Part shown: piece by piece, positions 15,926 through 24,517 of the stretch
How positions within the stretch are numbered: the first letter of the stretch is position 1
How the letters are laid out: every line of letters begins with the position of its first letter
From: a bacterium
GTDB lineage: Bacteria > Bacillota_I > Bacilli_A > RF39 > UBA660
Direction of reading: 5' to 3'
Assembly (NCBI GenBank): GCA_029007685.1
Contig: JAQXIG010000051.1
Coordinates: forward strand, 1 to 24,591
Length of the DNA: 24,591 bases
Program-made: the position numbers and the translations under genes
Notes under the pieces: model-generated
The model's input: the letters and a program-made list of their open reading frames with translations, nothing else
The model's database searches: none
What the model was told of the DNA's origin: nothing

Positions 15926-16363
15926 TTATTCATTGATTAGATTACAGTCTAGTCTAACTTCTATATTATAGGAATCTTTGTCATAAGGAGTTTTTGGATA
16001 AATAATTGCTTTCGTATTGTCAAAATCACATGGCGTATTATTATCTTTATTGACCATATTTTCTTTTGCCTCTTTTTCGATTATGGTATTTTGTTCTATC
16101 AGGACATTTATACTTAAACTGATTCCAGTTGTTTCAAAATTCTGTAAAAAAGTATCTACTTCATCTACCATATTGGGTAATTGTGGATAGTATATCTCTT
16201 CATAAAAATACTTTGCTTTCTTTTCGAGGTATTTTGAAAGTCTTTCTTGTTGATTCTTTGATCTAGAGTTATCCTTCACTACTAGAGTTGCAACTAAGAT
16301 TATAATAATGGCTACAAGTAGTAATGTTAATAATATTAGATTCTTTTTCTTCATCTTTTTCAT
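15926..16363 (-). CDS. Small single-pass membrane protein at the end of the tsa operon
   Basis: I do not recognise this 145-aa protein. It has a Lys-rich start (MKKMKKKN) and one strong membrane helix (about 9-29). A mostly polar external part follows, with a helical KYLEKKAKYFYEEIYYPQL segment (45-63) and two Cys residues (112 and about 140) that could form a disulfide outside the cell. The positive N terminus predicts Cys-out orientation. It starts 19 bases after the tsaD stop and lies before the operon terminator, so it is co-transcribed with tsaD. Neighbourhood alone does not link it to t6A synthesis. It resembles the small anchored hypothetical proteins frequent in this lineage. Confidence 0.7.
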   Translation of the reverse strand: MKKMKKKNLILLTLLLVAIIIILVATLVVKDNSRSKNQQERLSKYLEKKAKYFYEEIYYPQLPNMVDEVDTFLQNFETTGISLSINVLIEQNTIIEKEAKENMVNKDNNTPCDFDNTKAIIYPKTPYDKDSYNIEVRLDCNLINE

Positions 16364-16382
16364 ATTTTCTATTCCTTTTCTT

Positions 16383-17387
16383 TTAGTTTAATACATCACT
16401 AGATTTACTATTTAATTCTAAATTAGCAATTCTATTTTTTTTGTAAGCAAAATATCCTGATGCCGCAATCATAGCTGCATTGTCTGTGCAGTAATTGAGT
16501 GGTGGAAAAACACAATGAATGTTTTCTTGTTGACATAATTCAGTTAGTTTTTCTCGGATTCCTTTATTAGCGGCTACTCCTCCTGCCACAATTAGATTAC
16601 TAACTTTTCTTTCTTGGAGGGCTTTCATCGTTTTTTTCGTGATAATTTCTATTACGACATTTTGAAATGAGGCGGCTAAATCTTTTTTTCTTATTTCTTG
16701 ATTACGTTGTTTCTCATTATGTACTAAATTTATTACTGCACTCTTTAAACCACTAAAACTAAAATTAAAGCTTTCATCATTTAATGGAATGGGGAGTTTA
16801 TAACTTGGACTTCCTTCATGAGCCCATCTATCAATAGTTGGTCCTCCAGGATATGGTACATCTATGATTCTTGCTACTTTATCATAACATTCTCCTACTG
16901 CATCATCCAGGGTCGCTCCAATTTTTTCGAATGAATAATGATCCTTCATATAAATCAATTCAGTATGCCCTCCACTAATTACCAAAGCTAATAAAGGAAA
17001 CTTCATTTCTTCTACTAAATTATTAGCATAGATATGTCCAGAAATGTGATGCACTGGAATTAGTGGTTTTTGGAATAAATAAGATAGGGTTTTGGCAGCT
17101 TCTACTCCTACTAATAACGATCCAATTAAACCTGGCCCATAAGTAATTGCGATGGCATCCATATCCTCTAATTTCATTTTAGCTTTTTCTAGGCATTCTT
17201 CTATTACTAAAGTTATATTTTTGACATGTTCTCTACTCGCTATCTCTGGTACTACTCCTCCATAATGCTTATGAATTGAAATCTGTGAGGATACTACAGT
17301 CGAGATTTCTTCTTTACCATTTTTTACGATGGAACAGCTTGTCTCATCGCAACTACTTTCAATTCCGAATATATATATATCTTTCAT
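16383..17387 (-). CDS. tsaD: tRNA t6A37 threonylcarbamoyltransferase TsaD
   Basis: TsaD transfers the threonylcarbamoyl group to A37 of tRNAs that read ANN codons, working with TsaB and TsaE in the cytoplasm. The 334-aa protein is full length. Landmarks are GIESSCDETS (8-17), YGPGLIGSLLVG (83-94), metal-binding His-114 and His-118 in HHISGH, SGGHTEL (138-144), DDAVGECYDK (161-170), AGGVAANKGIREKL (268-281) and the metal ligand Asp-302 in CTDNAAM. It overlaps rimI by four bases at its start, completing the usual tsa order. Confidence 0.96.
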   Translation of the reverse strand: MKDIYIFGIESSCDETSCSIVKNGKEEISTVVSSQISIHKHYGGVVPEIASREHVKNITLVIEECLEKAKMKLEDMDAIAITYGPGLIGSLLVGVEAAKTLSYLFQKPLIPVHHISGHIYANNLVEEMKFPLLALVISGGHTELIYMKDHYSFEKIGATLDDAVGECYDKVARIIDVPYPGGPTIDRWAHEGSPSYKLPIPLNDESFNFSFSGLKSAVINLVHNEKQRNQEIRKKDLAASFQNVVIEIITKKTMKALQERKVSNLIVAGGVAANKGIREKLTELCQQENIHCVFPPLNYCTDNAAMIAASGYFAYKKNRIANLELNSKSSDVLN

Positions 17388-17806
17388 TTGCTCACCTCTT
17401 TCTCCATTAAAACAGCATCGATTCCTTGATAATAGCCTTTTCTAATTGCTACTTCGACAAATCCTTTTTTTTTGTATAAGTGTATTGCGTTTCTGTTATT
17501 TATTTTTACTTCTAGGGTTATACTGTTAACTTTATTTCGAGTACAATCTTTTATCATGTACTCTATTAGTTTACTTCCAATATGATGATTTTGATAGCTT
17601 TCTATCACATTTATATTTATTAATTCTGCTCTTTCATATATAATATCATAATTAATAAAAGCTACTATTCTATCGTCAATTTTATATGTAAAATATTTCG
17701 TAAACGAATTGTCTACTTTTCTTTTTTTAACACTATCTTTACTAAATACTTGGGGAAATCTTTTTTCTAATTCTACTATATCTTTTTCTGCTAATTCTTG
17801 AATCAT
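17384..17806 (-). CDS. rimI: RimI-type GNAT N-acetyltransferase
   Basis: GNAT enzymes move an acetyl group from acetyl-CoA. RimI acetylates the N-terminal Ala of ribosomal protein S18 in enterobacteria, and the gene commonly sits between tsaB and tsaD in Bacillota. This 140-aa protein has the acetyl-CoA loop in YQNHHIGSKLIEYMI (71-85), a beta strand SITLEVKINNRNAIHLYKKKGF (95-116) typical of RimI, and then GYYQ (124-127). It overlaps both neighbours by four bases. The physiological substrate in this organism is not shown. The N-terminal 40 residues are less conserved. Confidence 0.88.
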   Translation of the reverse strand: MIQELAEKDIVELEKRFPQVFSKDSVKKRKVDNSFTKYFTYKIDDRIVAFINYDIIYERAELININVIESYQNHHIGSKLIEYMIKDCTRNKVNSITLEVKINNRNAIHLYKKKGFVEVAIRKGYYQGIDAVLMEKEVSK

Positions 17807-18441
17807 ATTGTCTCTATTGCTTGTTTTTCTTCTGCTTCTGTTAGTTTTAAGTAGACTGGATTTACTAAGTGGGCATTTTGCGGTTCTTTGTCTTGATAAT
17901 GATTGATAATCTTCTCAAAGTTTGGGACATATTCTTCTTTATTCTCAATTTCGATGTTATCATTGGTTATTACACTAAAATTTCCAGGTAAATTGTCTAG
18001 GATACATTTTAGTGTTTCTAATTTTATATATTGTTCTTTTAGAATACTATTGTTTTCACTGTCATAAATTCCTGTAAAGACATATCCTCTTCTGGCATCT
18101 ATCATTGGAACTTTATATATTGACTGGCTCTTAGACGATAGGGCCATAGCTTGAAGCGAATTGATGGTTGTGATTTCTTTTTGAAAACTATAGGCATATG
18201 TTTTCGCAATGGTTACTCCAATTCTAATTCCCGTAAATGAACCTGGTCCATTGACTACTATAATTTTATCTATATCATTGGGCTGATACTGCTTTTTATC
18301 TAACAAATCTTTTATTTTAGGTAAAGTAAAAACAGACAAATCTTTATCTAATCTCTCTTGGATTTCGCCTGTTATTTCTTTATTATTTGAGATTGCACAA
18401 TATAGATAAGGTGAAGTTGTATCTATATAAAGAATTTTCAT
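17803..18441 (-). CDS. tsaB: t6A biosynthesis scaffold protein TsaB
   Basis: TsaB is an ASKHA-fold, catalytically inactive partner that bridges TsaD and TsaE in threonylcarbamoyl-adenosine formation. The 212-aa sequence begins MKILYIDTTS and has VNGPGSFTGIRIGVTIAK (63-80), the hallmark of the family, and PMIDARRGYVFTG (112-124). Its length is slightly below the 220-235 common in Bacillota. It overlaps tsaE and rimI by ATGA-type junctions, so the four proteins are probably made in similar amounts. Confidence 0.95.
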   Translation of the reverse strand: MKILYIDTTSPYLYCAISNNKEITGEIQERLDKDLSVFTLPKIKDLLDKKQYQPNDIDKIIVVNGPGSFTGIRIGVTIAKTYAYSFQKEITTINSLQAMALSSKSQSIYKVPMIDARRGYVFTGIYDSENNSILKEQYIKLETLKCILDNLPGNFSVITNDNIEIENKEEYVPNFEKIINHYQDKEPQNAHLVNPVYLKLTEAEEKQAIETI

Positions 18442-18896
18442 AATACAGCCTCACATAAATCTTCGTACTGTTTTCCTATTGGGGTCAATATAAAGATTCT
18501 AGTATCTTCTGCTTCTTCTGATATTTTTATTTTTATTTCTAATCGTTCTTCTGGTAAATACTCTGGAATCATATCAGCCCACTCTATAATCACAATTCCA
18601 TTTTTATGGTAGTATTCTTCTATTCCTAACTCTTCTACTTTACCATCTAATCGATAAACATCCATGTGATATAAATCCATTTCACCAGAAGTATATTCTT
18701 TAATAATGTTGAATGTTGGAGATGTCACTGACTCTTCTATTCCTAATGATCCTGCAAAGCCTTTGGTAAAGATGGTTTTTCCGCTACCTAAATCCCCTTT
18801 TAGACAAATCACCATATTCGGAAATTTTTCTGATTCGATATTTTGTGCTAATTCAACGGTATCTTTTTCACTTCTACTTGTAAATTTATATGTCAT
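18438..18896 (-). CDS. tsaE: t6A biosynthesis ATPase TsaE
   Basis: TsaE is the P-loop ATPase that cycles the TsaB-TsaD complex. The 152-aa protein has Walker A GDLGSGKT (34-41), TSPTFNIIKEY (58-68), HMDVYRL (77-83) and IEWAD (104-108), all diagnostic. It heads the operon: TAGGTGAT precedes the ATG and a good promoter lies directly upstream. Length is standard. Confidence 0.95.
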   Translation of the reverse strand: MTYKFTSRSEKDTVELAQNIESEKFPNMVICLKGDLGSGKTIFTKGFAGSLGIEESVTSPTFNIIKEYTSGEMDLYHMDVYRLDGKVEELGIEEYYHKNGIVIIEWADMIPEYLPEERLEIKIKISEEAEDTRIFILTPIGKQYEDLCEAVL

Positions 18897-18913
18897 TTTT
18901 TATCACCTAATTC

Positions 18914-18943
18914 ATTATAGCAAAAAAAAAATAGATTATTCAA
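18914..18943 (-). promoter_or_regulatory. Promoter of the tsa operon
   Basis: TTGAAT (18938-18943) and TATAAT (18914-18919) are separated by 18 bases on the minus strand, the latter in a TGCTATAAT context. The -10 box ends about 18 bases before the tsaE start, so the leader is very short. Confidence 0.65.
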
Positions 18944-18953
18944 CCTATTTTTT
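18922..18953 (-). terminator. AT-rich terminator-like hairpin over the tsa promoter
   Basis: AAAAAATAG and CTATTTTTT form a 9-bp stem with a 10-base loop and a following T-run on the minus strand. The loop contains the -35 box, so transcription from upstream would be stopped where tsa transcription starts. Stability is low because only one G-C pair is present. Confidence 0.4.
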
Positions 18954-18982
18954 ATCTTTTGAATCTTTAATGTTTGCGTGAT

Positions 18983-19200
18983 GAAATCATTTCTTCTTCT
19001 GTTGTAATATGGATATTCGAATCGTCTTCTACTTTTTCAGATGATTTTTGTGGCTTTGATTTTCATATTTTGACGAAATTTTCTTTCTTTCTCTAAGAAT
19101 GATCATGTAAGTTTTTTTGATTTTGGTTCGTGTCGGCTATTTTGAAACATCTATTTCTTCAGAAAAACTAGTCTTCTTGATCATTCTTTTTCCATGATAT
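18983..19200 (-). pseudogene. Unassigned small gene relic
   Basis: Downstream of the 81-aa gene the minus strand reads in shifting frames: MIKKTSFSEEIDVSK-stop, then LEKERKFRQNMKIKA in a second frame, then KSKPQKSSEKVEDDSNIHITTEEEMISSRKH-stop in a third. The last piece is polar and acidic in a way typical of coding sequence here. It fits a charged protein of about 70 residues broken by two or more indels. I do not recognise it. It precedes the terminator-like hairpin at 18922-18953. Confidence 0.35.
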
Positions 19201-19208
19201 TTTTCTTT

Positions 19209-19454
19209 TTATTCTTTTGGTGATAAATATTCTGCTAGAAGTTTGATCATTTTAGGATCTTCTACGGTTGAAATTATGATTTTACCATCTACTTGTTTTT
19301 CTTCTAGTAATCTAAATTCATCAGTTACATCTTCTTCATCATCGGTTATTTTTACTGCAAAGTAGAAATTATTTCCTTTATAGTAGGCTTGGTTTAAAAC
19401 AAGATATTTGTGACCATTTTTTAAATTTAGAATTTTATTGATTCTATTTTCCAT
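19209..19454 (-). CDS. 81-aa acidic protein, possibly DUF1292-like
   Basis: The short protein reads as a beta-rich domain: ILNLKNGHKYLVLNQAYYKGNNFYFAVKI, then an acidic turn (DDEEDVTDEF), then KIIISTVEDPKMIKLLAEYL. The order of strands and the acidic turn recall DUF1292-type proteins of Bacillota, but that is a weak resemblance from memory. There is no membrane segment. It begins 14 bases after the large coiled-coil gene with GGAGAAAC upstream, so the two are co-transcribed. The function is unknown. Confidence 0.65.
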   Translation of the reverse strand: MENRINKILNLKNGHKYLVLNQAYYKGNNFYFAVKITDDEEDVTDEFRLLEEKQVDGKIIISTVEDPKMIKLLAEYLSPKE

Positions 19455-19468
19455 TTGTTTCTCCTATT

Positions 19469-22400
19469 CTATCTTGAAATTCCAGATTTTTGATTTGTAT
19501 TTTCTTCTCCAATTGTGATAAAACCTATTCTGTGTTTCTCATTTTCTACAGCTACACTTACTCGACCACCATTTTCTACGATACTGGCAGCTTCTTCCAT
19601 ATCTATTTTTATTAGTTGATCGTTTTCGATCTTGTATATTGTCCCTAATTCAGCATTTTCGAATGCATTCATATATAGCTTATCAGCTCCTACTGCATTT
19701 TGTTCATAAATGGCATCATAGGCTGATGTATAAATATTCTCTTCTTTGTTTATGATATTGTCTATTGCTTGCTGATATTCTTGTTCAAATTGATATGTTG
19801 GTAATTCTATATCTTCTTTTCTCTCTATGACTTCTTGGTTAAATGATATTTTCGCTGTTGAATCTATCTCTTCTGTTATCTGATCTAGGTGCTCTACATA
19901 TCCATTATCTGTAGTTTGTGTAATGAAAATATTCTGATTTTTAGGTGGAGTTTTAGTCGGGCTTTTGGTTCCTCCAAAAATCGATGTAACTGTGATTACA
20001 CCTCCGACGATCATGGCTAATACAGCGCCGCCTTTTAAGGGGTGTTTTTTTAAATAATCAAATATTGCTTTCCCTTTTTTCGCTACTAGTTGTTTGGCTT
20101 TTGACACTAATGATCTTTTTGGGGTAGTAACTGCTCGTAGTTCTGATTTTTCTATTATTTGCCCATTTGATAAGATCTGAGCACCGCTTTCTAATACTCC
20201 TGGCAAAGCATTGAGATTGTTATTCAATGGTACATGATTTGGAGATGATAGTGGTTCTTTCAATAATTCAATTTCTTTCGTATCGAGGACTTCAATTTTA
20301 CTATTTGATAATACGCGACTTTCATTTTCTAATACCTCTGATAGAGCAGAATTATGATGAACTTGTTCCATTACTTTTTTATTCGCTATTTCATCCATAT
20401 AGGACTGTTTTAATGTTTCTATTGACTCTAGTTCTTTTAACTTTTCTTTTTTCTTAAGTAATTCTTTTAAATCATCTAATTTTTTATTTGTATCTATTAG
20501 TTGAGGAGCCGTTCCATCTTCTAGCATATTAGCAATGGTTTGAGCTTGATTTATTAAGTTTTTTCTTTCTTCTTTTAGTTGCTCGATTTTGATTAAATCT
20601 AATTCTATTTCTTGTGTAATTTCTTGTTTCAATTTTTCTAGTTTGGCATTATAAGAAGATAGCTCTTGATTTATTCTGGTCATATTACTTTTATTTTGAT
20701 TAAATAATTCTGTTAATACTTTTTGTACTTCTATACTGGAATGACTTTCTTCTGACCCCCATGTTAGTAAGATTTGCTTTTCTTCTTGATAATTTTTTAA
20801 TTGCTCAGTTAAGATTACTATATAGTTAGCTAAGAATTGATATTCTTCTTCTCGCTTATTTATTCGATCTTGTAATTCTATGATTTTATCATCTTTTCTT
20901 GTTATTTCTTGTTCTATATTCTCTTTTTCTTCTCTTTTTAGGGATACTTTGTTTTCATCAATATAATTTGGAATGTTGTCAATTTTAGTTTTTAATTGAT
21001 CCATTTCGTATTTCAATCTTGCCTTTTGTGGTTTATAAAATTCAATGATTGGATTTATCAGTTGATCTAATTTCTCTCCAATCGCTTCTTGTCGGCTATT
21101 ACTATTTATGAGTTCTCTTATTTCTTGGGCTATCAATTCAGGATTTTTGGTTAAAATAATTTCTTCTTTTTTCAACTCTTTTATTTTTTCTTTTATGGTG
21201 GTAATTTCTTCTGGTGTAGGAAGTTTGTAAGTTTCCAGTTCTTTAATTTCAGCGTTGATCCCTTGTTTTTGATACTCTGTTTTTTGTATTTCTATGGATA
21301 ATAGTGAAAGTTCATATAATTGTTGGAACATAGCGTAGTCTCTTTCTTCCAATATTTTACGATCCATATTATCGATTGTATCTTTCATTCTTGCTACAAT
21401 ATCTTCCTGCGTTTCGATTAAACTTTTTATGTCAGATAGTTTTAAACTTCTTCTTTCTTTATCAATTTGAATGGCTTTTCTTTTTATATCTTCATTTGCT
21501 ACAAATAAGTTTTTGATTTGTTGATACATTACTAAGCGATTTTGTAATTTGATTAATTCTTCTTCATTTTCAGGTTGTTCTTTCTCATATTTTTTTAAGT
21601 CAGATGCATGTGTTAAATATAATTGGCTAAACTCTTCTAAGACTTTTTTTCCTGTTAGCTCTTTCTTCTTTTGTAACTGATTACTTTTCTGATTCAATTT
21701 TTGTCTTTCTTTTTGTTTTTGTGTTATTGAGTTTAGTATTAATTCATCAAAGCTAGCATTATATTTTACTTCACTATTAGTAATATTTTCAATTAAAGAT
21801 ATTGTGTTAGCATATCTTATACGATCGTTTTCGATTTTGATTAACTGCTCATTTAAGATCATTATTTTTTTGTCTATTTCAGTTAATTTTTGCTCATATT
21901 GATTCCAACCTTCAGTCATTACTTGATGACATATTGTTACAATTTTATCTAAAGTGTCTGGACTCGTTTTAGTGGTTTTTTCTAATTTTTTTTGTTTTAA
22001 TACTTCTCGACATTTTTCTGAGATAAAACAGTTATACTTTTTTAATTCTTTTAAATTTTTGATACAATTAGTAATTGCTTCTATATTTTCTAGTGGATTA
22101 TTTTCTACTATTAATCTTATATCCATAGAATCATCATAACCTATCAAGGTAGCCTGTGCAAAAATTTCTTCTATAATGTGTTTTCCATTTGATAAAATAA
22201 TTGTTTTTTGAGGATCATTTATGTATTTTGTTAATTTTTCCATTGCCGATCCTAAGGCGCTATAAGTAGCACAATTATTCAGTTCTTTCATAATGTTATT
22301 TATCTTTTGCTCTTCTTTTGTGGTGTATTTTTTCTTTGGTGATTCTGGAGATGCTGATGCATCTTGGATTTTCATATTTATTTTTTCTAAGAATAATTGT

Positions 22401-23344
22401 ATCTTTTTACTGTTTAAAGTTTGTTCTAATTCCTGATTGTAATTATCCATATCTTTTTTTAAGTTTCTTGATAGCATCCCGAAATGTAGTAAATCCAAAT
22501 ACATAGTATGAACGATATTGTGTTCTAAATAATGATTTTTGTTATATTCTTCCTCTGTTAAACATCCGATATATTCATTAATTCCATCGTATTTTACCAA
22601 GAATTCTTCTTCTTGATTGTAACCATTTTTTTCTAAAATACTGAGAATCGTATTCATGAGTCCTTCTGTTTTCATTTGGTTGACAATTGGCAGTACATTA
22701 CTATTATATTCTTCTGTTTTTTCCTTTAATTCTTCTGCATTTATTCTCAATTCTTGACGGATATAGGGAAATATTATTTCTAAATTCGAATTTATCTCCT
22801 CTATAGATAAGTTTAAAAATTGGGGATCTTCTATACGTTTGTAAGCATTTACTATTCTATTGTGTTCGTCATCTTTTTTTTGATTAGAAGTTCTTTGTTC
22901 AAAATTGTAGTTTTGCTGCGCTAATTCATTTAAAATTAAATCTATGGGACTTTTTAATGTTTTATCTATATCTATAATTCCACTATTTATTTCATAATCA
23001 TTTATATATGGAGTTAATTTTTCTAACCATTTCTTTACTTCTTTAGGATTGGAAAAATCGCATTTATATGCACTAGCGATAATCTTAGAAGCTTCTCTTA
23101 TTATTGTTTTATGATCTTTGATAGAATTTATTAATTTTCTATACGATGCATCATCTCTTTTGCGTGCAATATAAAGATCTAAAACACCTTTTTGATCCAA
23201 TTCATTTAGAATTTCTATTCTTTCTTTACATATTTTCTCATACTCCAACTGTTTTTTTTCTAAGATTTTTACAGATTCAAGAAAACTTAAATTTTCCTCA
23301 AGTCTTTTCTGCTTTTCAATGTTATTAGTCGTGTTTGGATTCAT
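19469..23344 (-). CDS. 1291-aa coiled-coil protein with one membrane segment
   Basis: I do not recognise a family. Residues 1-470 are helical and charged. From about 475 to 985 the sequence is strongly coiled-coil (runs of E/K/Q with heptad Leu/Ile, for example LTEIDKKIMILNEQL). A low-complexity linker follows with a duplicated motif 45 residues apart (VLENESRVLSNSKI near 1002, VLESGAQILSNGQI near 1048). Then come a basic stretch (KRSLVSKAKQLVAKKGK), a single membrane helix (about 1105-1125, AVLAMIVGGVITVTSIFGG) and a 165-residue C-terminal domain ending KSGISR. Positive charges before the helix place the long coil inside and the C-terminal domain outside. There is no ATPase motif, so it is not an SMC protein. 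AGGAGG and a 17-bp-spaced promoter mark the start. A structural or envelope-organising role is a guess. Confidence 0.85.
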   Translation of the reverse strand: MNPNTTNNIEKQKRLEENLSFLESVKILEKKQLEYEKICKERIEILNELDQKGVLDLYIARKRDDASYRKLINSIKDHKTIIREASKIIASAYKCDFSNPKEVKKWLEKLTPYINDYEINSGIIDIDKTLKSPIDLILNELAQQNYNFEQRTSNQKKDDEHNRIVNAYKRIEDPQFLNLSIEEINSNLEIIFPYIRQELRINAEELKEKTEEYNSNVLPIVNQMKTEGLMNTILSILEKNGYNQEEEFLVKYDGINEYIGCLTEEEYNKNHYLEHNIVHTMYLDLLHFGMLSRNLKKDMDNYNQELEQTLNSKKIQLFLEKINMKIQDASASPESPKKKYTTKEEQKINNIMKELNNCATYSALGSAMEKLTKYINDPQKTIILSNGKHIIEEIFAQATLIGYDDSMDIRLIVENNPLENIEAITNCIKNLKELKKYNCFISEKCREVLKQKKLEKTTKTSPDTLDKIVTICHQVMTEGWNQYEQKLTEIDKKIMILNEQLIKIENDRIRYANTISLIENITNSEVKYNASFDELILNSITQKQKERQKLNQKSNQLQKKKELTGKKVLEEFSQLYLTHASDLKKYEKEQPENEEELIKLQNRLVMYQQIKNLFVANEDIKRKAIQIDKERRSLKLSDIKSLIETQEDIVARMKDTIDNMDRKILEERDYAMFQQLYELSLLSIEIQKTEYQKQGINAEIKELETYKLPTPEEITTIKEKIKELKKEEIILTKNPELIAQEIRELINSNSRQEAIGEKLDQLINPIIEFYKPQKARLKYEMDQLKTKIDNIPNYIDENKVSLKREEKENIEQEITRKDDKIIELQDRINKREEEYQFLANYIVILTEQLKNYQEEKQILLTWGSEESHSSIEVQKVLTELFNQNKSNMTRINQELSSYNAKLEKLKQEITQEIELDLIKIEQLKEERKNLINQAQTIANMLEDGTAPQLIDTNKKLDDLKELLKKKEKLKELESIETLKQSYMDEIANKKVMEQVHHNSALSEVLENESRVLSNSKIEVLDTKEIELLKEPLSSPNHVPLNNNLNALPGVLESGAQILSNGQIIEKSELRAVTTPKRSLVSKAKQLVAKKGKAIFDYLKKHPLKGGAVLAMIVGGVITVTSIFGGTKSPTKTPPKNQNIFITQTTDNGYVEHLDQITEEIDSTAKISFNQEVIERKEDIELPTYQFEQEYQQAIDNIINKEENIYTSAYDAIYEQNAVGADKLYMNAFENAELGTIYKIENDQLIKIDMEEAASIVENGGRVSVAVENEKHRIGFITIGEENTNQKSGISR

Positions 23345-23369
23345 ATTCTAGCCTCCTATAGTCAATATA

Positions 23370-23398
23370 ATTGTATCAAAATGAGAGATCTAATTCAA
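23370..23398 (-). promoter_or_regulatory. Promoter of the coiled-coil operon
   Basis: TTGAAT (23393-23398) and TACAAT (23370-23375) are separated by exactly 17 bases on the minus strand, about 26 bases before the start codon, with AGGAGG between. Confidence 0.65.
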
Positions 23399-23499
23399 TA
23401 AAAATATGGCAATCGCTAAAAAAACAAAGTCAAAACTATTGACCAGAATCAATGGTAGCAGTAACCTCAAAAATTAACTTTTCTATCTTTTTAAAATTC

Positions 23500-24414
23500 A
23501 ACATATATCTTGTTCACTTTCTTTGTTATGACCTTTAGAAAAACTTTTATCTTGTTTTGCTAAATTAGATGCAATTTTTCTTGGCGTTACCAAATTTCAG
23601 ATGAAATTTTTTCTCTATTTTTAAAATGATCCTCATCCAGTATCACATCCAATCTCTTATTAATTTTTCAAAATCATCTATACCGATTTTATAGTCAATA
23701 ATATATATCCGTGACTTTTATTTCCCACATGTCATTATTTGAACCTTTACATACGCTAAGACTTTAACACTATTTATTTTTTATTTCACTGGTTTTACGT
23801 TAAAAAAATCTCTCATTTCATCACGACCTTGATCTTTTTTATTTTCTTCTATATATTATGCTATCATTACTATGCAAATTATTAGACTTGGTAAATTGTT
23901 TCTTATATCTGTATTTAATTCTTTCTGTTTTACTTTCAAAACATACGGCCCTTTTTTATCAACTATTTTATTTGCATATCTTCTAGAGTTGCTGTTGCAT
24001 CTATTGCTACATATATCCCTTCAGTATCTACTAATTCAGAAATCTTACAATTATTTTATTGGACTTATTATCAACTTTTACTTGATCAATTGATAAACTG
24101 ATTTCATCAATTAGTGTTGAATTTATATAGGAAATCTTACTCTTATCTATTTTATCAATTGTACCTCGTCCTTCCTTCCCATGTATTCTGACATTTTTGC
24201 CGTGTACATTTGATCTAGCCTCTTTTATTCATTACATCAAAATTTCTATAAATCTCTTCGAATCAATTCTATCAGAAATATTAGAAAAGTAATCATGCGA
24301 TGTGGTCATCATTTTTAGTCCTAATGGTTCTGTAAAATATTCTTCCTTTAATTTCATAAAATCATTAATCTTAGTAAAATCTCTAAAGCCACATATAATA
24401 CTATAGATAGTCAT
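23500..24414 (-). pseudogene. Decayed ISAs1-family transposase
   Basis: The N-terminal 60 codons are open (MTIYSIICGFRDFTKINDFM, then TSHDYFSNISDRIDSKRFIEILM), matching the helper domain of ISAs1/H-repeat transposases (GxxSHDTFxRVFxxIDxxxF). Later pieces follow in order across stops and frameshifts: VHGKNVRIHGKEGRG, LSIDQVKVDNKSNKII, VAIDATATLEDMQ (the second catalytic Asp region, usually TIDAMGTQ), GPYVLKVKQKELNTDI, and DEDHFKNREKISSEI near the end. The usual third catalytic Glu context is unreadable. The element is dead. I could not define terminal inverted repeats or a target duplication. It fills the gap between the rRNA terminator and the coiled-coil gene. Confidence 0.8.
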
Positions 24415-24463
24415 TATTAAAATATTTATTCATTTATATTTCCTACCTTACAATAAAAAAGAC

Positions 24464-24496
24464 AAAAAAAAAGATTTTAGTGAATTAACTAAAATC
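24464..24496 (-). terminator. Terminator of the rRNA operon
   Basis: GATTTTAG (24473-24480) and CTAAAATC (24489-24496) pair perfectly around an 8-base loop. Nine T residues follow on the minus strand. It lies about 20 bases after the 5S 3' end. Confidence 0.88.
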
Positions 24497-24517
24497 AACA
24501 AAACAAAATAAAAAAAT

